A stretch of DNA of 64,000 bases from Cetobacterium ceti (lineage in GTDB: Bacteria > Fusobacteriota > Fusobacteriia > Fusobacteriales > Fusobacteriaceae), in assembly GCF_900167275.1 (NCBI RefSeq), contig NZ_FUWX01000004.1, positions 186,001 through 250,000 on the forward strand. Direction: 5' to 3'. Position 1 is the stretch's first letter; each line of letters begins with the position of its first letter. Shown in pieces: positions 21,124 through 30,934 of this stretch. The notes beneath the pieces were generated by a model, which saw nothing but the letters and a program-made list of their open reading frames with translations, searched no databases and had not been told where the DNA came from. Made by a program: the position numbers and the translations under genes.

Positions 21124-22415
21124 TATTCCTCCCTGTTGTATATATTGTTTAATTCCTCAAAAAAATTAGGAAAAGTTTTTGAAACACATTCTGGATTTAA
21201 AATTTTAATACCAGGAATCTTAAGACCAGCAAGAGCTAAACTCATAGCCATTCTATGATCATCATATGTTTCAATAGTGGCTCCATGATAAGAATCTTGA
21301 GGAATAATAGTGAAACCATCTTTTTCTTCTAAAAATAGGCCTCCTAATTTAGAGATCTCATTATTTAAGGCAGTAATTCTATCAGTTTCCTTTATACGCA
21401 TATTAGCAACATCTCTTACAATTGTATTTCCCTTGGCAAATAAACCTATGACAGCTAGTGTTTGAGCCACATCGGGAGTATTATTTAAGTTTACATCTAT
21501 AGCTGTATAGGAGTGTTTTCCACAAACTGTGATCTCTTTTTCTTTTTCATCTAAAACTTCAAGGCCCATTTTTATAAGAATATTTAAAAAATCTTTATCT
21601 CCTTGCAAAGAATTTTTAAAGAAATTTTTTATAGTAATAGTTCCATTACCAATTAAAGCTGCACCAAGAAAATATGATGCTGAGGACATATCCCCTTCAA
21701 TAGTGTATTCATCTAAGGTAAATTTTTTTGGTGTAATAAAAAAACTATTTTTATTTTCATCAAAAGTAATATTTCCACCAAAATCTTTAACCATATTTAA
21801 TGTCATAGAGACATAAGGCTTTGATACAAGAGTATCTTTTATTTTTATTTCTAAAGGATGTTTAAAATAAGATCCAGATAATAGTAAAGATGATAAGTAT
21901 TGACTACTTTTACTACAATCAATTTCTACAAAACTCTTAGAAACTCCTTTAGATATAATTTTAATAGGGGGGAACCCCTCTTTTTCTAGATATTTTATGG
22001 TAACTCCTAAATTTTCAAGAGCACCGACTAAATCTTTAATGGGTCGCTCTTTCATTCTTTTATTTCCTGTTAGAGTTATTTCTCCTTTTTTAGTAGCAAT
22101 ATATGATGCTAAAAATCTCATTGCAGTTCCTGCATTACCTATAAAAAGTTCACAGGTAGGTAGTGTTTCTTGAGGCTTCATTTCAATTGTAAGAATTTTT
22201 TTATCTTGGGATATATCAATAGCAGCCCCTAATTTTTTTAGACCTTCAATCATATAAAGTGTATCGTCACTAAAAAGCATATTTTTCAGAATAACTTTTT
22301 TTTCGGAAAGAGCTCCTAAAATTAAGGCTCTATTAGATATTGATTTTGATCCAGGAATAGTAACAATTCCTTTAAAACCTTCTTCTATAGGTTTTATATT
22401 TATATATTTTAACAA
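21123..22415 (-). CDS. aroA: 3-phosphoshikimate 1-carboxyvinyltransferase (EPSP synthase)
   Basis: Sixth shikimate step: shikimate-3-phosphate + PEP to EPSP. Visible motifs: PGSKSISNRALILGAL, GNAGTAMRFL, the serine-rich CSKSSQYLSSLLLSG, the acidic NNTPDVAQT, KETDRI, and DDHRMAMSLALAG. Length is 430 residues, standard. The start is a TTG at 22415, seven bases inside the preceding gene, with a GGAG about 11 bases upstream. Gene order nucleotidyltransferase-aroA-fplA is a tight minus-strand operon with overlapping ends. Confidence 0.95.
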   Translation of the reverse strand: MLKYINIKPIEEGFKGIVTIPGSKSISNRALILGALSEKKVILKNMLFSDDTLYMIEGLKKLGAAIDISQDKKILTIEMKPQETLPTCELFIGNAGTAMRFLASYIATKKGEITLTGNKRMKERPIKDLVGALENLGVTIKYLEKEGFPPIKIISKGVSKSFVEIDCSKSSQYLSSLLLSGSYFKHPLEIKIKDTLVSKPYVSMTLNMVKDFGGNITFDENKNSFFITPKKFTLDEYTIEGDMSSASYFLGAALIGNGTITIKNFFKNSLQGDKDFLNILIKMGLEVLDEKEKEITVCGKHSYTAIDVNLNNTPDVAQTLAVIGLFAKGNTIVRDVANMRIKETDRITALNNEISKLGGLFLEEKDGFTIIPQDSYHGATIETYDDHRMAMSLALAGLKIPGIKILNPECVSKTFPNFFEELNNIYNREE

Positions 22416-24982
22416 ATTAAATTCAACTCCTTAAGTATAGAATCTTTAGATGGATTTATCTGATCAAGCTGTATTAAAAAACTCTTTTCAATATATTCTT
22501 TTAAGTGAGGGCCTGATTCCAATCCAAGTTCTAATAAATCTCTTCCTTTTATTATAGCAACTTTTCCTTTTAAATTAAATAAATAACTCTTAATTTTAAC
22601 TTTATTTTCCCTTGTACTTTCAAGAATTAAAAGGATCAAAACTTCTTCAGGAATATTTTTTAAAAGAGAATATATTTCAGAATTTTTATTTTTAGAATTT
22701 AATTCTTCTAGAAGAATCTTTCTTTTTTCAATTCCAAATTTATGTTTATTTATAAAATTTTTAGAAAATCCAAATTTGAGAAAAATAATTTCTAATTCTT
22801 TTGAATTTAATTGGGATGTTAAAACTAAAAGAAAAACTATCCAATATTCTAGTTTAATGGCAAATATATTTTTAAATTTATTTGCTAAATTTAATTTTTT
22901 TAAAAGAGATTTATCTAAAATAATATTATCATGGAAAAGTTTTAAAAGATTATATTTATTTAGAAGAAGAATTCCTTTTGAAGGATTTTTATCTTCTAAA
23001 ATATATTGAAATTCGTTTTTTAATCTATTCCAAGAAAGTCTTTCAAGAATACCCATTTCAATTGCATCTAAAATTAAATCATGAGTTTCATTTTCAATTG
23101 TAAAATTATATCTACTAGCAAATCTACAAGCACGAATAATTCTAGTAGGATCATCAATAAAGCTTATATTATGAATAATTTTAATATTTTTATTTTTTAT
23201 ATCATTATAGCCTTTAAAAAAATCTAAAAGTTTACCAAAATTATTATGGGAAATATCAATGGCTAAGGCATTAATAGTAAAATCTCTTCTGAAAAGATCA
23301 TCTTTTATAGTCCCTTGGGTAACTATAGGGAGTGCTGTGGGATATTCATAATATTCACTTCGTAATGTGGCGATATCTATAGATAAACCATTTTCTAAAA
23401 ATATAGTTGCAGTTTTAAATTGATCATGGATTCTAATTTTAGCAGTGGGTAAAAATTCAGATAAATTTTTAGCAAAATTATTGGCATCATTTTCTACAAC
23501 AATATCAATATCTTCATTGGGAAGATTTAAAATTAAATCTCTTACAATTCCTCCTACTAAATAAACTTTTTCATTTAATAATTTTGAAACAGCTTTTATT
23601 TGAGAAAGAATATTTTGAATTTCAGAGGGTAAATTTAAAATAAAATTTTGATTAATAATTTCTAAAGAAATTTCTTTAGTTTTATCTATATTATAATCTT
23701 CATAAAAAGCATTTAAAATATCTGTTCTAGTAACAATTCCAATAATTTTATTATTATCTAAAATAGGAATTCTACCAATATTATTTTCAATGATTAAATT
23801 TTTTAATTTACTTAGGGAAAAATTTTTATTTCCCACAATTAAATTTTTATTCATATATTTCTTTACAGGAAAATGACCTAAATTATGATTGATAAAACGA
23901 TTAATTTCTTTTTTAGAAATTACTCCTACTAATTTATGATTTTCTATAATAGGGAAACCACTATGACCTGTTCTTTCAGATAAAATATAGGCATCTTTTA
24001 AAGTAGTTGAGCTATCTATTACTTTTACAGGAGAACTCATAATATCATAGGCAGTTTTTTCTTTTGCCATGAGATTATTAAGTTTTTCCTTAATTAATTT
24101 CTGAGCTTTAGATATATTTCCATTTTTATAAGTTGTAGAATATGCACTTGAAAAACCTCCTCCTCCCATTCCATGAAAAACATTTTCTAAATTAATATGT
24201 TCAGAGTTGCTTCTTCCAATAATACTTATTTTGTTTTTAGATTCAACAAAAATAAAATAGCTATTACAATTTTGAATTAACATAAGATTATCAATAAGTT
24301 CATTAATTCCCCCTATAAAATTTTCAGAAGATATCTTAGAAAAACCAATAGTTTCTTTTCCAAAATAGAAAAAATGTGTATTTTTAATAAGAGTTTTTAA
24401 AATATTTTCCTGTTTATAGGTTAAAGTTGAAGTGGTAAAATCTTTAATCATTCGAATATTTCCACCATGTTCAACTAAGAAACTAGCCATTTTAAAATCT
24501 AAGAAAGTTGTTGTAGGAAAAAGAAAATTCCCTGTATCTTCATATATTCCTAATAGAGATATGTCAAGTTCATATTTTTTCAAATGAAAATTTGGAATAT
24601 TATGAATACATAAATCTAAAAGATACGATGTATTAGATCCATATTTTTGAGAAACATCAATAGAACAATATTTAGAATTAATTTTATTTCTAGGATGATG
24701 ATCGTAAATAACTAATTCTACATTGTCTAAAATTTTATCAAAGGGATCTATTCTAGTAGGACCAGAAGTATCTACTAAAATAATTTTTTTTATGTATTTT
24801 AAGTTGATATCCTCTATAGTATTAAAGTTTAAAATCTCTTTAAAAAGAGAAAATAATTTTTTTACATTATTTCCTAAGGTTGTTGGCAAAATAATTTTTG
24901 CTTTTGGATGTAATTTGTTGGCTAAAATAAGAGAGGCAAAACCATCTAAGTCTGTTAGGTGGTGCGTTGTAATTATCTCCAT
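22409..24982 (-). CDS. DHH-CBS-tRNA nucleotidyltransferase fusion (CCA/A-adding type)
   Basis: An 857-residue multidomain protein. Residues 1-300 are a DHH/DHHA1 phosphoesterase-like unit (HLTDLDGF, VDTSG, IYDHHPR and a glycine-rich GGGGFSSAYS). Residues about 307-430 are two CBS motifs (YDIMSSPVKV and VKKYMNKNL). From about 465 is a class II polymerase-beta head (YLVGGIVRDL with the DIDIVV carboxylates, RRDFTINALAI), then an RNA-binding region with DDPTRIIRACRFASR. The head belongs to the bacterial tRNA nucleotidyltransferase/poly(A) polymerase family. The same domain order occurs in A-adding enzymes of Aquifex and Deinococcus, so CCA or A addition is likely. The ATG has AGGAGG. Confidence 0.88.
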   Translation of the reverse strand: MEIITTHHLTDLDGFASLILANKLHPKAKIILPTTLGNNVKKLFSLFKEILNFNTIEDINLKYIKKIILVDTSGPTRIDPFDKILDNVELVIYDHHPRNKINSKYCSIDVSQKYGSNTSYLLDLCIHNIPNFHLKKYELDISLLGIYEDTGNFLFPTTTFLDFKMASFLVEHGGNIRMIKDFTTSTLTYKQENILKTLIKNTHFFYFGKETIGFSKISSENFIGGINELIDNLMLIQNCNSYFIFVESKNKISIIGRSNSEHINLENVFHGMGGGGFSSAYSTTYKNGNISKAQKLIKEKLNNLMAKEKTAYDIMSSPVKVIDSSTTLKDAYILSERTGHSGFPIIENHKLVGVISKKEINRFINHNLGHFPVKKYMNKNLIVGNKNFSLSKLKNLIIENNIGRIPILDNNKIIGIVTRTDILNAFYEDYNIDKTKEISLEIINQNFILNLPSEIQNILSQIKAVSKLLNEKVYLVGGIVRDLILNLPNEDIDIVVENDANNFAKNLSEFLPTAKIRIHDQFKTATIFLENGLSIDIATLRSEYYEYPTALPIVTQGTIKDDLFRRDFTINALAIDISHNNFGKLLDFFKGYNDIKNKNIKIIHNISFIDDPTRIIRACRFASRYNFTIENETHDLILDAIEMGILERLSWNRLKNEFQYILEDKNPSKGILLLNKYNLLKLFHDNIILDKSLLKKLNLANKFKNIFAIKLEYWIVFLLVLTSQLNSKELEIIFLKFGFSKNFINKHKFGIEKRKILLEELNSKNKNSEIYSLLKNIPEEVLILLILESTRENKVKIKSYLFNLKGKVAIIKGRDLLELGLESGPHLKEYIEKSFLIQLDQINPSKDSILKELNLIC

Positions 24983-25013
24983 AAATACCTCCTAAAATAT
25001 TACTGATATATTA

Positions 25014-25042
25014 ATATTACCTTAAATTATTATAATAACCAA
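25014..25042 (-). promoter_or_regulatory. Candidate promoter for the nucleotidyltransferase-aroA-fplA operon
   Basis: On the minus strand TTGGTT, 17 bases, TAATAT, ending about 30 bases before the ATG at 24982. The -35 is weak; other AT-rich choices exist. Confidence 0.35.
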
Positions 25043-25064
25043 GAAGCAAGAAGGGAAATATTTT

Positions 25065-25093
25065 TTGATTTTTATTATTAAAAATGATATAAT
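25065..25093 (+). promoter_or_regulatory. Strong promoter of pnp
   Basis: TTGATT at 25065-25070, 17 bases, perfect TATAAT at 25088-25093 preceded by TGA, an extended -10. Transcription would begin near 25100, just before the leader hairpin. Confidence 0.82.
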
Positions 25094-25107
25094 TTAGCGA
25101 AATACTA

Positions 25108-25191
25108 GGGATAGGAATAGGTAAGTAGTAAGAAGTGAAGACTAAAAAATTTAGTCTTAATTCCTTATTATTTACGTACTATTTCCTATCC
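25108..25191 (+). promoter_or_regulatory. pnp: Long imperfect hairpin in the pnp mRNA leader
   Basis: The base GGATAGG (25109-25115) pairs with CCTATCC (25185-25191), and the apex AAGACTAAA (25138-25146) pairs with TTTAGTCTT (25150-25158) around a 3-nt loop. The arms between pair largely, with small bulges, giving a stem of roughly 35 pairs near the transcript 5' end. Its form recalls the E. coli pnp leader, where RNase III cuts a long stem and PNPase then destabilises its own mRNA. Autocontrol here is inference. Confidence 0.75.
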
Positions 25192-25218
25192 AAATTATAT
25201 AAAAATTTGGAGGTTTTT

Positions 25219-27354
25219 ATGTTTAATGAAAAAACTTTATCCATGGAAATAGGTGGAAGAACACTTACAGTTTCCACAGGAAAAATAGCTAGACAATCAA
25301 ATGGAGCAGTTATGCTTCAATACGGAGATACAATGGTTTTAACAACTGTTAACCGTAGTAAAGAACCAAGAGTGGGAGTAGATTTCTTCCCTTTAACAGT
25401 AGATTTTGTTGAAAAATATTATGCTGCAGGAAAATTCCCTGGAGGATTTAATAAAAGAGAAGCAAGACCTTCTACACATGCAACATTAACAGCAAGATTA
25501 ATAGATAGACCTATTAGACCAATGTTCCCAGAAGGATTTACTTATGATGTTCATATTGTAAATACTGCAATTTCTTATGATGGAAAAAATACACCTAATT
25601 TCTTAGGTATAGTTGGTTCATCTCTTGCTCTTACAATATCTGATATTCCATTCATGGGACCAGTTGCAGGAGTAGTAGTAGGAATGAATGAAAATGGAGA
25701 GTTTATTTTAAACCCAACTCCAGAAGAATTAGAAAATAGTATCTTAGATTTATCAGTAGCAGGAAGCAAAGATGCTATAAACATGGTTGAGGCTGGATCA
25801 AAAGAGTTAGATGAAGAGACTATGTTAAAAGCAATTATGTTTGCACATGCTAACATTAAAAAGATTTGTGAATTCCAAGAAGAATTTGCAAAAATTGCAG
25901 GAAAAGAGAAAATAGCTTTCCAAGCTCCAGAGCCATTACCATTAGTTAAAAACTTTATTGATACAAATGGAACTGAGAAATTAAAATCTGTAGTATTAAC
26001 TCTTGGAAAACAAGCTAGACAAGATGCTGTAGATGGTTTAGAAGCTGAATTATATGAAGCTTTTGCTAAGGAGAATTTTGGTGAAGAGGAAGTTCCTGAG
26101 GATATTCAAAAGGAATTTGCAAAATATTACCATGATTTAATGAAAAAATTAGTAAGAGACTCTATTTTATATAATCACCATAGAGTAGATGGAAGAAAAA
26201 CAACTGAAATCAGAGGTTTAGATGCAGAGGTTGGAGTTTTACCAATCCCTCATGGATCAGCATTATTCACAAGAGGAGAGACTCAAGCTTTAGTTTTAAC
26301 AACTTTAGGAACTAAAGAGGATGAGCAATTAGTTGACGGGTTAGATGAAGAATATTACAAAAAATTCTATTTACACTATAACTTCCCTCCATATTCAGTT
26401 GGAGAAGTTGGAAGAATGGGTGCCCCAGGAAGAAGAGAATTAGGACATGGTTCTTTAGCTGAAAGAGCTTTAAGCTATGTAATTCCAAATGTAGAAGATT
26501 TCCCTTATACAATAAGAGTTGTTTCAGAAATAACTGAATCAAATGGATCATCTTCACAAGCTTCAATTTGTGGTGGATCATTATCATTAATGCACGCAGG
26601 AGTACCTATTAAAGAGCATGTTGCTGGAATAGCAATGGGACTTATTAAAGAAAATGATGACTATGTTGTATTAACTGATATAATGGGATTAGAAGATCAC
26701 TTAGGAGATATGGACTTTAAAGTTGCAGGAACTAAAAATGGTATAACAGCATTACAAATGGATATGAAAATTACAGGAATTTCAGAAGATATTATGAAAA
26801 TTGCATTAAACCAAGCTTTAACAGCAAGACTTCAAATATTAGATGTAATGAATGCAGAAATTTCAACTCCAAATGAATTAGCACCAACTGTTCCAAGAAT
26901 TCACCAAATGACAATTGCAACAGATAAAATTGCAGCATTAATTGGACCTGCTGGAAAGAATATCAAGGGAATTATAGATCAAACAGGAGCTACAATTGAT
27001 ATTGAAGATGATGGTAGAGTATCAATATTCTGTAAAGATTTAGAAGCTCTAGATAGAACTATAACTCTTGTTAATGGATATGTTAAAGATGTAGAAGTTG
27101 GAGAAAAATATATAGGTAAAGTTGTAAATATTGCTAAGTTTGGAGCATTTATGGAAATTTTACCAGGAAAAGAAGGGCTATTACATGTATCTGAAATTTC
27201 TAAGGAAAGAGTAGCAAATGTAGAAGATGTTTTAAAAGCTGGAGATACATTTGAAGTTCAGGTTATTTCAACAGAAAATGGAAAAATAAGCCTAAGTAGA
27301 AAAAGACTTCTAGTAGAAAATAAAGAGGAAGCAACAGAGACTAAGGGTGAGTAA
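25219..27354 (+). CDS. pnp: Polyribonucleotide nucleotidyltransferase (PNPase)
   Basis: Phosphorolytic 3'-5' exoribonuclease of mRNA decay. Two RNase PH domains (about 12-140 and 310-530; the active one has [19 protein letters not shown] and the SNGSSSQAS loop), an all-helical linker, then a KH domain ([10 protein letters not shown], about 560) and an S1 domain ([15 protein letters not shown], about 625-690). From ATG 25219, with GGAGG at 25209-25213, the protein has 711 residues, the family norm. A longer in-frame start at GTG 25135 falls inside the leader hairpin and is rejected. Closed by a strong terminator. Confidence 0.97.
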   Translation: MFNEKTLSMEIGGRTLTVSTGKIARQSNGAVMLQYGDTMVLTTVNRSKEPRVGVDFFPLTVDFVEKYYAAGKFPGGFNKREARPSTHATLTARLIDRPIRPMFPEGFTYDVHIVNTAISYDGKNTPNFLGIVGSSLALTISDIPFMGPVAGVVVGMNENGEFILNPTPEELENSILDLSVAGSKDAINMVEAGSKELDEETMLKAIMFAHANIKKICEFQEEFAKIAGKEKIAFQAPEPLPLVKNFIDTNGTEKLKSVVLTLGKQARQDAVDGLEAELYEAFAKENFGEEEVPEDIQKEFAKYYHDLMKKLVRDSILYNHHRVDGRKTTEIRGLDAEVGVLPIPHGSALFTRGETQALVLTTLGTKEDEQLVDGLDEEYYKKFYLHYNFPPYSVGEVGRMGAPGRRELGHGSLAERALSYVIPNVEDFPYTIRVVSEITESNGSSSQASICGGSLSLMHAGVPIKEHVAGIAMGLIKENDDYVVLTDIMGLEDHLGDMDFKVAGTKNGITALQMDMKITGISEDIMKIALNQALTARLQILDVMNAEISTPNELAPTVPRIHQMTIATDKIAALIGPAGKNIKGIIDQTGATIDIEDDGRVSIFCKDLEALDRTITLVNGYVKDVEVGEKYIGKVVNIAKFGAFMEILPGKEGLLHVSEISKERVANVEDVLKAGDTFEVQVISTENGKISLSRKRLLVENKEEATETKGE

Positions 27355-27359
27355 TTTTG

Positions 27360-27392
27360 AAAGAACACAAAGATTCTCTTTGTGTTCTTTTT
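27360..27392 (+). terminator. Rho-independent terminator after pnp
   Basis: Perfect 14-bp stem (27360-27373 with 27377-27390), 3-nt loop TTC, and a run of T residues at its end. Confidence 0.92.
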
Positions 27393-27426
27393 AAGCTTAT
27401 AAAGAAAAAATTATTGAGGTGTATAA

Positions 27427-28764
27427 ATGAAACTAGGTTTAATAAGTTTAGGTTGTAGTAAAAACCTTGTGGACAGCGAATATTTAATCGGAATGCTTGT
27501 AGCTAGAAAAGGTTTTGAAATAACAAATAATATTGAAGAAGCAGATGTGGCTTTAATAAATACTTGTGGATTTATAGGAGATGCAAAGGAAGAATCAATT
27601 CAAGCAATACTTGAAGTTGCAGAATATAAAGTAAGCGGGAATTTAAAAAAGATAATAGTTGCAGGTTGTTTAGCTCAAAGATATGCAGAGGAATTAATTG
27701 CAGAAATTCCAGAAATAGATGGAGTTATTGGAACTGGAGATATTGATAAAATAGAAGAAGTTATAGACACTATTTTTGAAGATAAAAAAATAATCGAAAC
27801 TAGTAGTTTAGATTTCTTAGCAGATGCAACACACGAAAGAATTTTAACTACAAATCCACATACAGCCTATGTAAAAATAGCTGAAGGATGCGATAGAAGA
27901 TGTGCTTACTGCATTATTCCTAAATTAAGAGGAAAATTAAGAAGTAGAACTATTGAAGATATTGTTAAAGAAGCAGAAGCTCTAGTAGCTAATGGAGTAA
28001 GAGAGATTAACTTACTTGCTCAAGAAACTACAGAGTATGGATTAGATTTATATGGTAAAAAAGCTTTGCCAGATTTACTAAAAGCCTTAGCAAAAGTAGA
28101 GGGACTTAAATGGATTAGAGCATACTATATGTTCCCTAACTCTGTAACTGATGAATTAATTGAAACTATAAAAAATGAACCTAAGGTTTGTTCATATTTT
28201 GATGTACCTATTCAACATATTTCTGGAAATATTTTAAGAAGCATGGGAAGAGCCAAATCAGGAGAGCAAATTAGAGAAATATTAGGAAGAATAAGAAGTG
28301 CTATACCAGAAGCTACAATAAGAACTACTGTTATAGTTGGATTCCCAGGAGAAACTGAAGAAAACTTCCAAGAACTTAAGGACTTTTTAGAAGAATTTAA
28401 ATTTGATTATGCTGGAGTATTTAAATATTCTAGAGAGGAAAATACTAAAGCATATGATATGGATAATCAAGTTCCAGAAGAAATTAAAGAAAGAAGATGG
28501 GTGGAGTTAACAAATCTTCAATCTGAAATAGCTGAGATGAAAAATAGAGAATTAACAGGAAAAATTGTAGATGTGATGATAGATGGAGTTTCTTCAGAAA
28601 GTGAATATATGCTTGAAGGAAGAACAATGGGACAAGCACTAGAAATAGATGGAAAAGTTTTAACTAACGATGGAACTGGAAAACAGGGGGAAATAGTTAA
28701 AGTTAGACTTGAGCAAAATTTTGAATATGATTTTGTTGGTCCAATTGTTGAAAATGAAAAATAA
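27427..28764 (+). CDS. rimO: Ribosomal protein uS12 methylthiotransferase RimO
   Basis: Radical-SAM enzyme that methylthiolates an aspartate of ribosomal protein S12. The N-terminal UPF0004 domain starts LGLISLGCSKNLVDSE-like with three cluster cysteines (about 10, 46, 80). The radical-SAM motif is CDRRCAYC (about 154-161), and a C-terminal TRAM domain spans about 375-440. The CSKNLVDSE start and 445-residue length favour RimO over its tRNA paralogue MiaB. A GAGGTG site precedes the ATG. It heads a run with pgsA and yggT. Confidence 0.94.
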   Translation: MKLGLISLGCSKNLVDSEYLIGMLVARKGFEITNNIEEADVALINTCGFIGDAKEESIQAILEVAEYKVSGNLKKIIVAGCLAQRYAEELIAEIPEIDGVIGTGDIDKIEEVIDTIFEDKKIIETSSLDFLADATHERILTTNPHTAYVKIAEGCDRRCAYCIIPKLRGKLRSRTIEDIVKEAEALVANGVREINLLAQETTEYGLDLYGKKALPDLLKALAKVEGLKWIRAYYMFPNSVTDELIETIKNEPKVCSYFDVPIQHISGNILRSMGRAKSGEQIREILGRIRSAIPEATIRTTVIVGFPGETEENFQELKDFLEEFKFDYAGVFKYSREENTKAYDMDNQVPEEIKERRWVELTNLQSEIAEMKNRELTGKIVDVMIDGVSSESEYMLEGRTMGQALEIDGKVLTNDGTGKQGEIVKVRLEQNFEYDFVGPIVENEK

Positions 28765-28798
28765 GGAATAAAATATTAAATGACTGGGAGGGTAAATT

Positions 28799-29368
28799 AT
28801 GAATTTACCAAATAAATTGACTATAATAAGATTAATTCTTGCTATACCTTTTATATATCTATTGCAAGAATCACAGTCTGGGGATTATGATTGCTTATTT
28901 AGAATATCAGCCTTTGTAATATTTGTGTTAGCATCGTTAACAGATTTTTTTGATGGTTATATAGCAAGAAAATATAATTTAATAACAGACTTAGGTAAAA
29001 TAATGGATCCATTGGCAGATAAAATACTAGTTATTTCTGCTTTAGTAATTTTCGTAAAGTTAGATTACATACCACCATGGATGTCTATTGTTGTAATAGC
29101 TAGAGAATTTTTAATAAGTGGAATAAGAACTATTGCTGCTGCAAAGGGTGAAGTTATTCCAGCAGGAAAATTAGGAAAATATAAAACAACAACTCAAATG
29201 ATAGTAATAATCATAATGTTGATTTTTGGTCTTGGAAATACTCCAGCCCAAGGAAAGTTTTTAAAAGATATATATTTTTATATAACTTTAATTCCTGTAG
29301 TTTTAACTATTTGGTCAGGATGGGAATATTCAGTCAAAGCAAAGCATTATTTTTTAAATAATAAGTAA
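28799..29368 (+). CDS. pgsA: CDP-diacylglycerol-glycerol-3-phosphate 3-phosphatidyltransferase
   Basis: Makes phosphatidylglycerophosphate, the precursor of phosphatidylglycerol and cardiolipin, in the inner membrane. The CDP-alcohol phosphotransferase signature is complete: DGYIAR, then eight residues, GKIMDPLAD, with the aspartates that bind Mg2+. About five transmembrane helices are predicted across 189 residues. LPNKLTIIRL at the N-terminus is typical of PgsA. Preceded by GGGAGGG. Confidence 0.94.
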   Translation: MNLPNKLTIIRLILAIPFIYLLQESQSGDYDCLFRISAFVIFVLASLTDFFDGYIARKYNLITDLGKIMDPLADKILVISALVIFVKLDYIPPWMSIVVIAREFLISGIRTIAAAKGEVIPAGKLGKYKTTTQMIVIIIMLIFGLGNTPAQGKFLKDIYFYITLIPVVLTIWSGWEYSVKAKHYFLNNK

Positions 29369-29379
29369 AGAGGTGAAAC

Positions 29380-29646
29380 ATGTATTCAATATATGGAATA
29401 ATAAATTTAATTTTCCAAATACTTAATATATTAATTTTTATAAGAATAGTATTGTCATGGTTAGCACCAATGACTAGAAATGAATTTACAGATGTTGTAT
29501 ATGGAATAACAGAGCCAATATTAAGACCCTTTAGAGTTTTAATACCTATTGGAGCTGGAAGGATTGATATTTCTCCAATATTAGCTTATTTAGCTTTGAA
29601 AATATTAAGATTTGTAATTTTTTATTTATTATCTATTTTATTTTAA
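29380..29646 (+). CDS. YggT family membrane protein
   Basis: An 88-residue protein with two transmembrane segments (about 5-25 and 65-88). Between them lie the conserved VLSWLAP and EPILRPFRVLIP motifs that define YggT/YlmG. Relatives lie near division genes in Gram-positives and affect osmotic growth and cell shape, but the function is not firmly established. It is 11 bases downstream of pgsA and ends at a terminator. Confidence 0.88.
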   Translation: MYSIYGIINLIFQILNILIFIRIVLSWLAPMTRNEFTDVVYGITEPILRPFRVLIPIGAGRIDISPILAYLALKILRFVIFYLLSILF

Positions 29647-29657
29647 AAAACTAAGAT

Positions 29658-29686
29658 GGAGAAGCTATAGGAGCTTCTCTATTTTT
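29658..29686 (+). terminator. Rho-independent terminator after yggT
   Basis: Perfect 8-bp stem GAGAAGCT/AGCTTCTC, 5-nt loop, followed by TATTTTTC. Confidence 0.85.
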
Positions 29687-29705
29687 CTAAAGGAGGAATA
29701 TATAC

Positions 29706-30644
29706 GTGGAAGAAATAATAAGTGAATATCATATACCAGTTTTATACTATGAAACACTTGAAAATTTAGTAGTAGATAAAAATGGTGTATATGTAGATTG
29801 TACTTTAGGAGGAGGGGGTCATTCTGAAGGAATTTTAAAATCATTAGATGAAAAAGGAACCCTTATATCAATAGATCAGGATCAACAGGCAATAGATTTT
29901 GCAAAGAAAAGATTAGAAAAATATGGAAATAAATGGAAAGTTTTTAAAAATAACTTTGAAAATGTAGATACAGTTATTTATATGGCTGGATATGATAAAG
30001 TAGATGGAATTCTTATGGATATAGGAGTATCATCAACACAATTAGATGATCCTGAAAGAGGATTTTCTTATAGATATGATACAAAGCTAGATATGAGAAT
30101 GAATAGAAGTAATCCTATATCTGCATATGAGGTTGTAAATGAATATAGCGAGGAAGATTTAGCAAGAGTTATTTACACATATGGAGAAGAGAGACATTCG
30201 AGAAAAATAGCTAGAATAATATGTGAAAGAAGAGTTGAAAAACCTATTGAAACAACAGGAGAACTTGTAGATATTATAAAAAGAGCGTATCCAGGAAGAG
30301 CGGAGAAACATCCAGCTAAAAAAACATTCCAGGCTATTAGAATTGAAGTTAATAGAGAATTAGAGGTGCTAGAAACTGCAATAACAAAAGCTTTTAATTC
30401 TTTAAAAAAAGGTGGAAGATTAGGAATTATAACTTTCCATTCACTAGAAGATAGACTAGTAAAGAATATGTTTAGAGATTTATGTACAGGGTGCAAGTGT
30501 CCACCTGAATTACCAATATGTGTATGTAATGAAAAACCTAAAGGGAAATTAGTTACAAGAAAACCAATAGGACCAAATGCTGAGGAATTAAAATTTAATA
30601 ATAGAGCTCACTCTTCTAAATTAAGAGTTATAGAGAAATTATAG
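29706..30644 (+). CDS. rsmH: 16S rRNA (cytosine1402-N4)-methyltransferase RsmH
   Basis: N4-methylates C1402 of 16S rRNA. SAM-binding motif VDCTLGGGGHSEGIL near residue 30, LMDIGVSSTQLDDPERGFS around 100, and the family-typical KKTFQAIRIEVNRELE around 200 and ITFHSLEDRLVK. A cysteine-rich segment (CTGCKCPPELPICVC) near 260 is also seen in relatives. Length is 312 residues. GTG start with AAAGGAGG upstream. As in many bacteria it precedes a small FtsL-like gene, a remnant of the division/wall cluster order. Confidence 0.96.
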   Translation: MEEIISEYHIPVLYYETLENLVVDKNGVYVDCTLGGGGHSEGILKSLDEKGTLISIDQDQQAIDFAKKRLEKYGNKWKVFKNNFENVDTVIYMAGYDKVDGILMDIGVSSTQLDDPERGFSYRYDTKLDMRMNRSNPISAYEVVNEYSEEDLARVIYTYGEERHSRKIARIICERRVEKPIETTGELVDIIKRAYPGRAEKHPAKKTFQAIRIEVNRELEVLETAITKAFNSLKKGGRLGIITFHSLEDRLVKNMFRDLCTGCKCPPELPICVCNEKPKGKLVTRKPIGPNAEELKFNNRAHSSKLRVIEKL

Positions 30645-30653
30645 GTGAATTTT

Positions 30654-30932
30654 ATGACTGAAAAAAAAGTTAGAAAAAGAGGTATAGGAATACTTATATT
30701 TTCAATTGTTTCAGTTTGGATAATTCATGGTTGGCTTATAATAAAAGTTTCTGATTTAGAAAAATTAGCTAAAATAGAAAAAAAGAAATTAGCAGAAGTG
30801 CAAAAAGAGGTTAGTGAAAAAAGAATAGCCTATGAGCAAGGAGTTGATTTAGGAAAAATTGAGAAAGAAATGAGAACCAAGCATAAAATGGAAATTTCTA
30901 AAGATATTCAATTTTTCAAAATAAAAAGTTAA
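30654..30932 (+). CDS. Small FtsL/DivIC-like membrane protein
   Basis: A 92-residue bitopic protein: short basic cytoplasmic tail, one transmembrane helix (about 10-32), then a coiled coil of about 45 residues rich in Lys and Glu. This layout and the place right after rsmH fit FtsL, a division protein that pairs with FtsB/DivIC. Sequence identity in this family is too low for certainty. ATG 30654 is favoured because AGGTG (30643-30647) is well spaced; the frame could also start at GTG 30645. No ftsI or mur genes follow. Confidence 0.65.
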   Translation: MTEKKVRKRGIGILIFSIVSVWIIHGWLIIKVSDLEKLAKIEKKKLAEVQKEVSEKRIAYEQGVDLGKIEKEMRTKHKMEISKDIQFFKIKS

Positions 30933-30934
30933 AT

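Noticed and set aside
25135-25218. N-terminal extension of pnp from GTG 25135
   Set aside because: It lies inside the leader hairpin, has no ribosome site, and PNPase proteins begin at the residues encoded from ATG 25219, which has GGAGG.
30173-30496. Minus-strand open frame opposite rsmH, and similar ones opposite gpsA (33513-33860), pnp (25575-25856) and fmt (8378-8647)
   Set aside because: Antisense shadows of well-conserved genes; no ribosome sites and no recognisable protein features.
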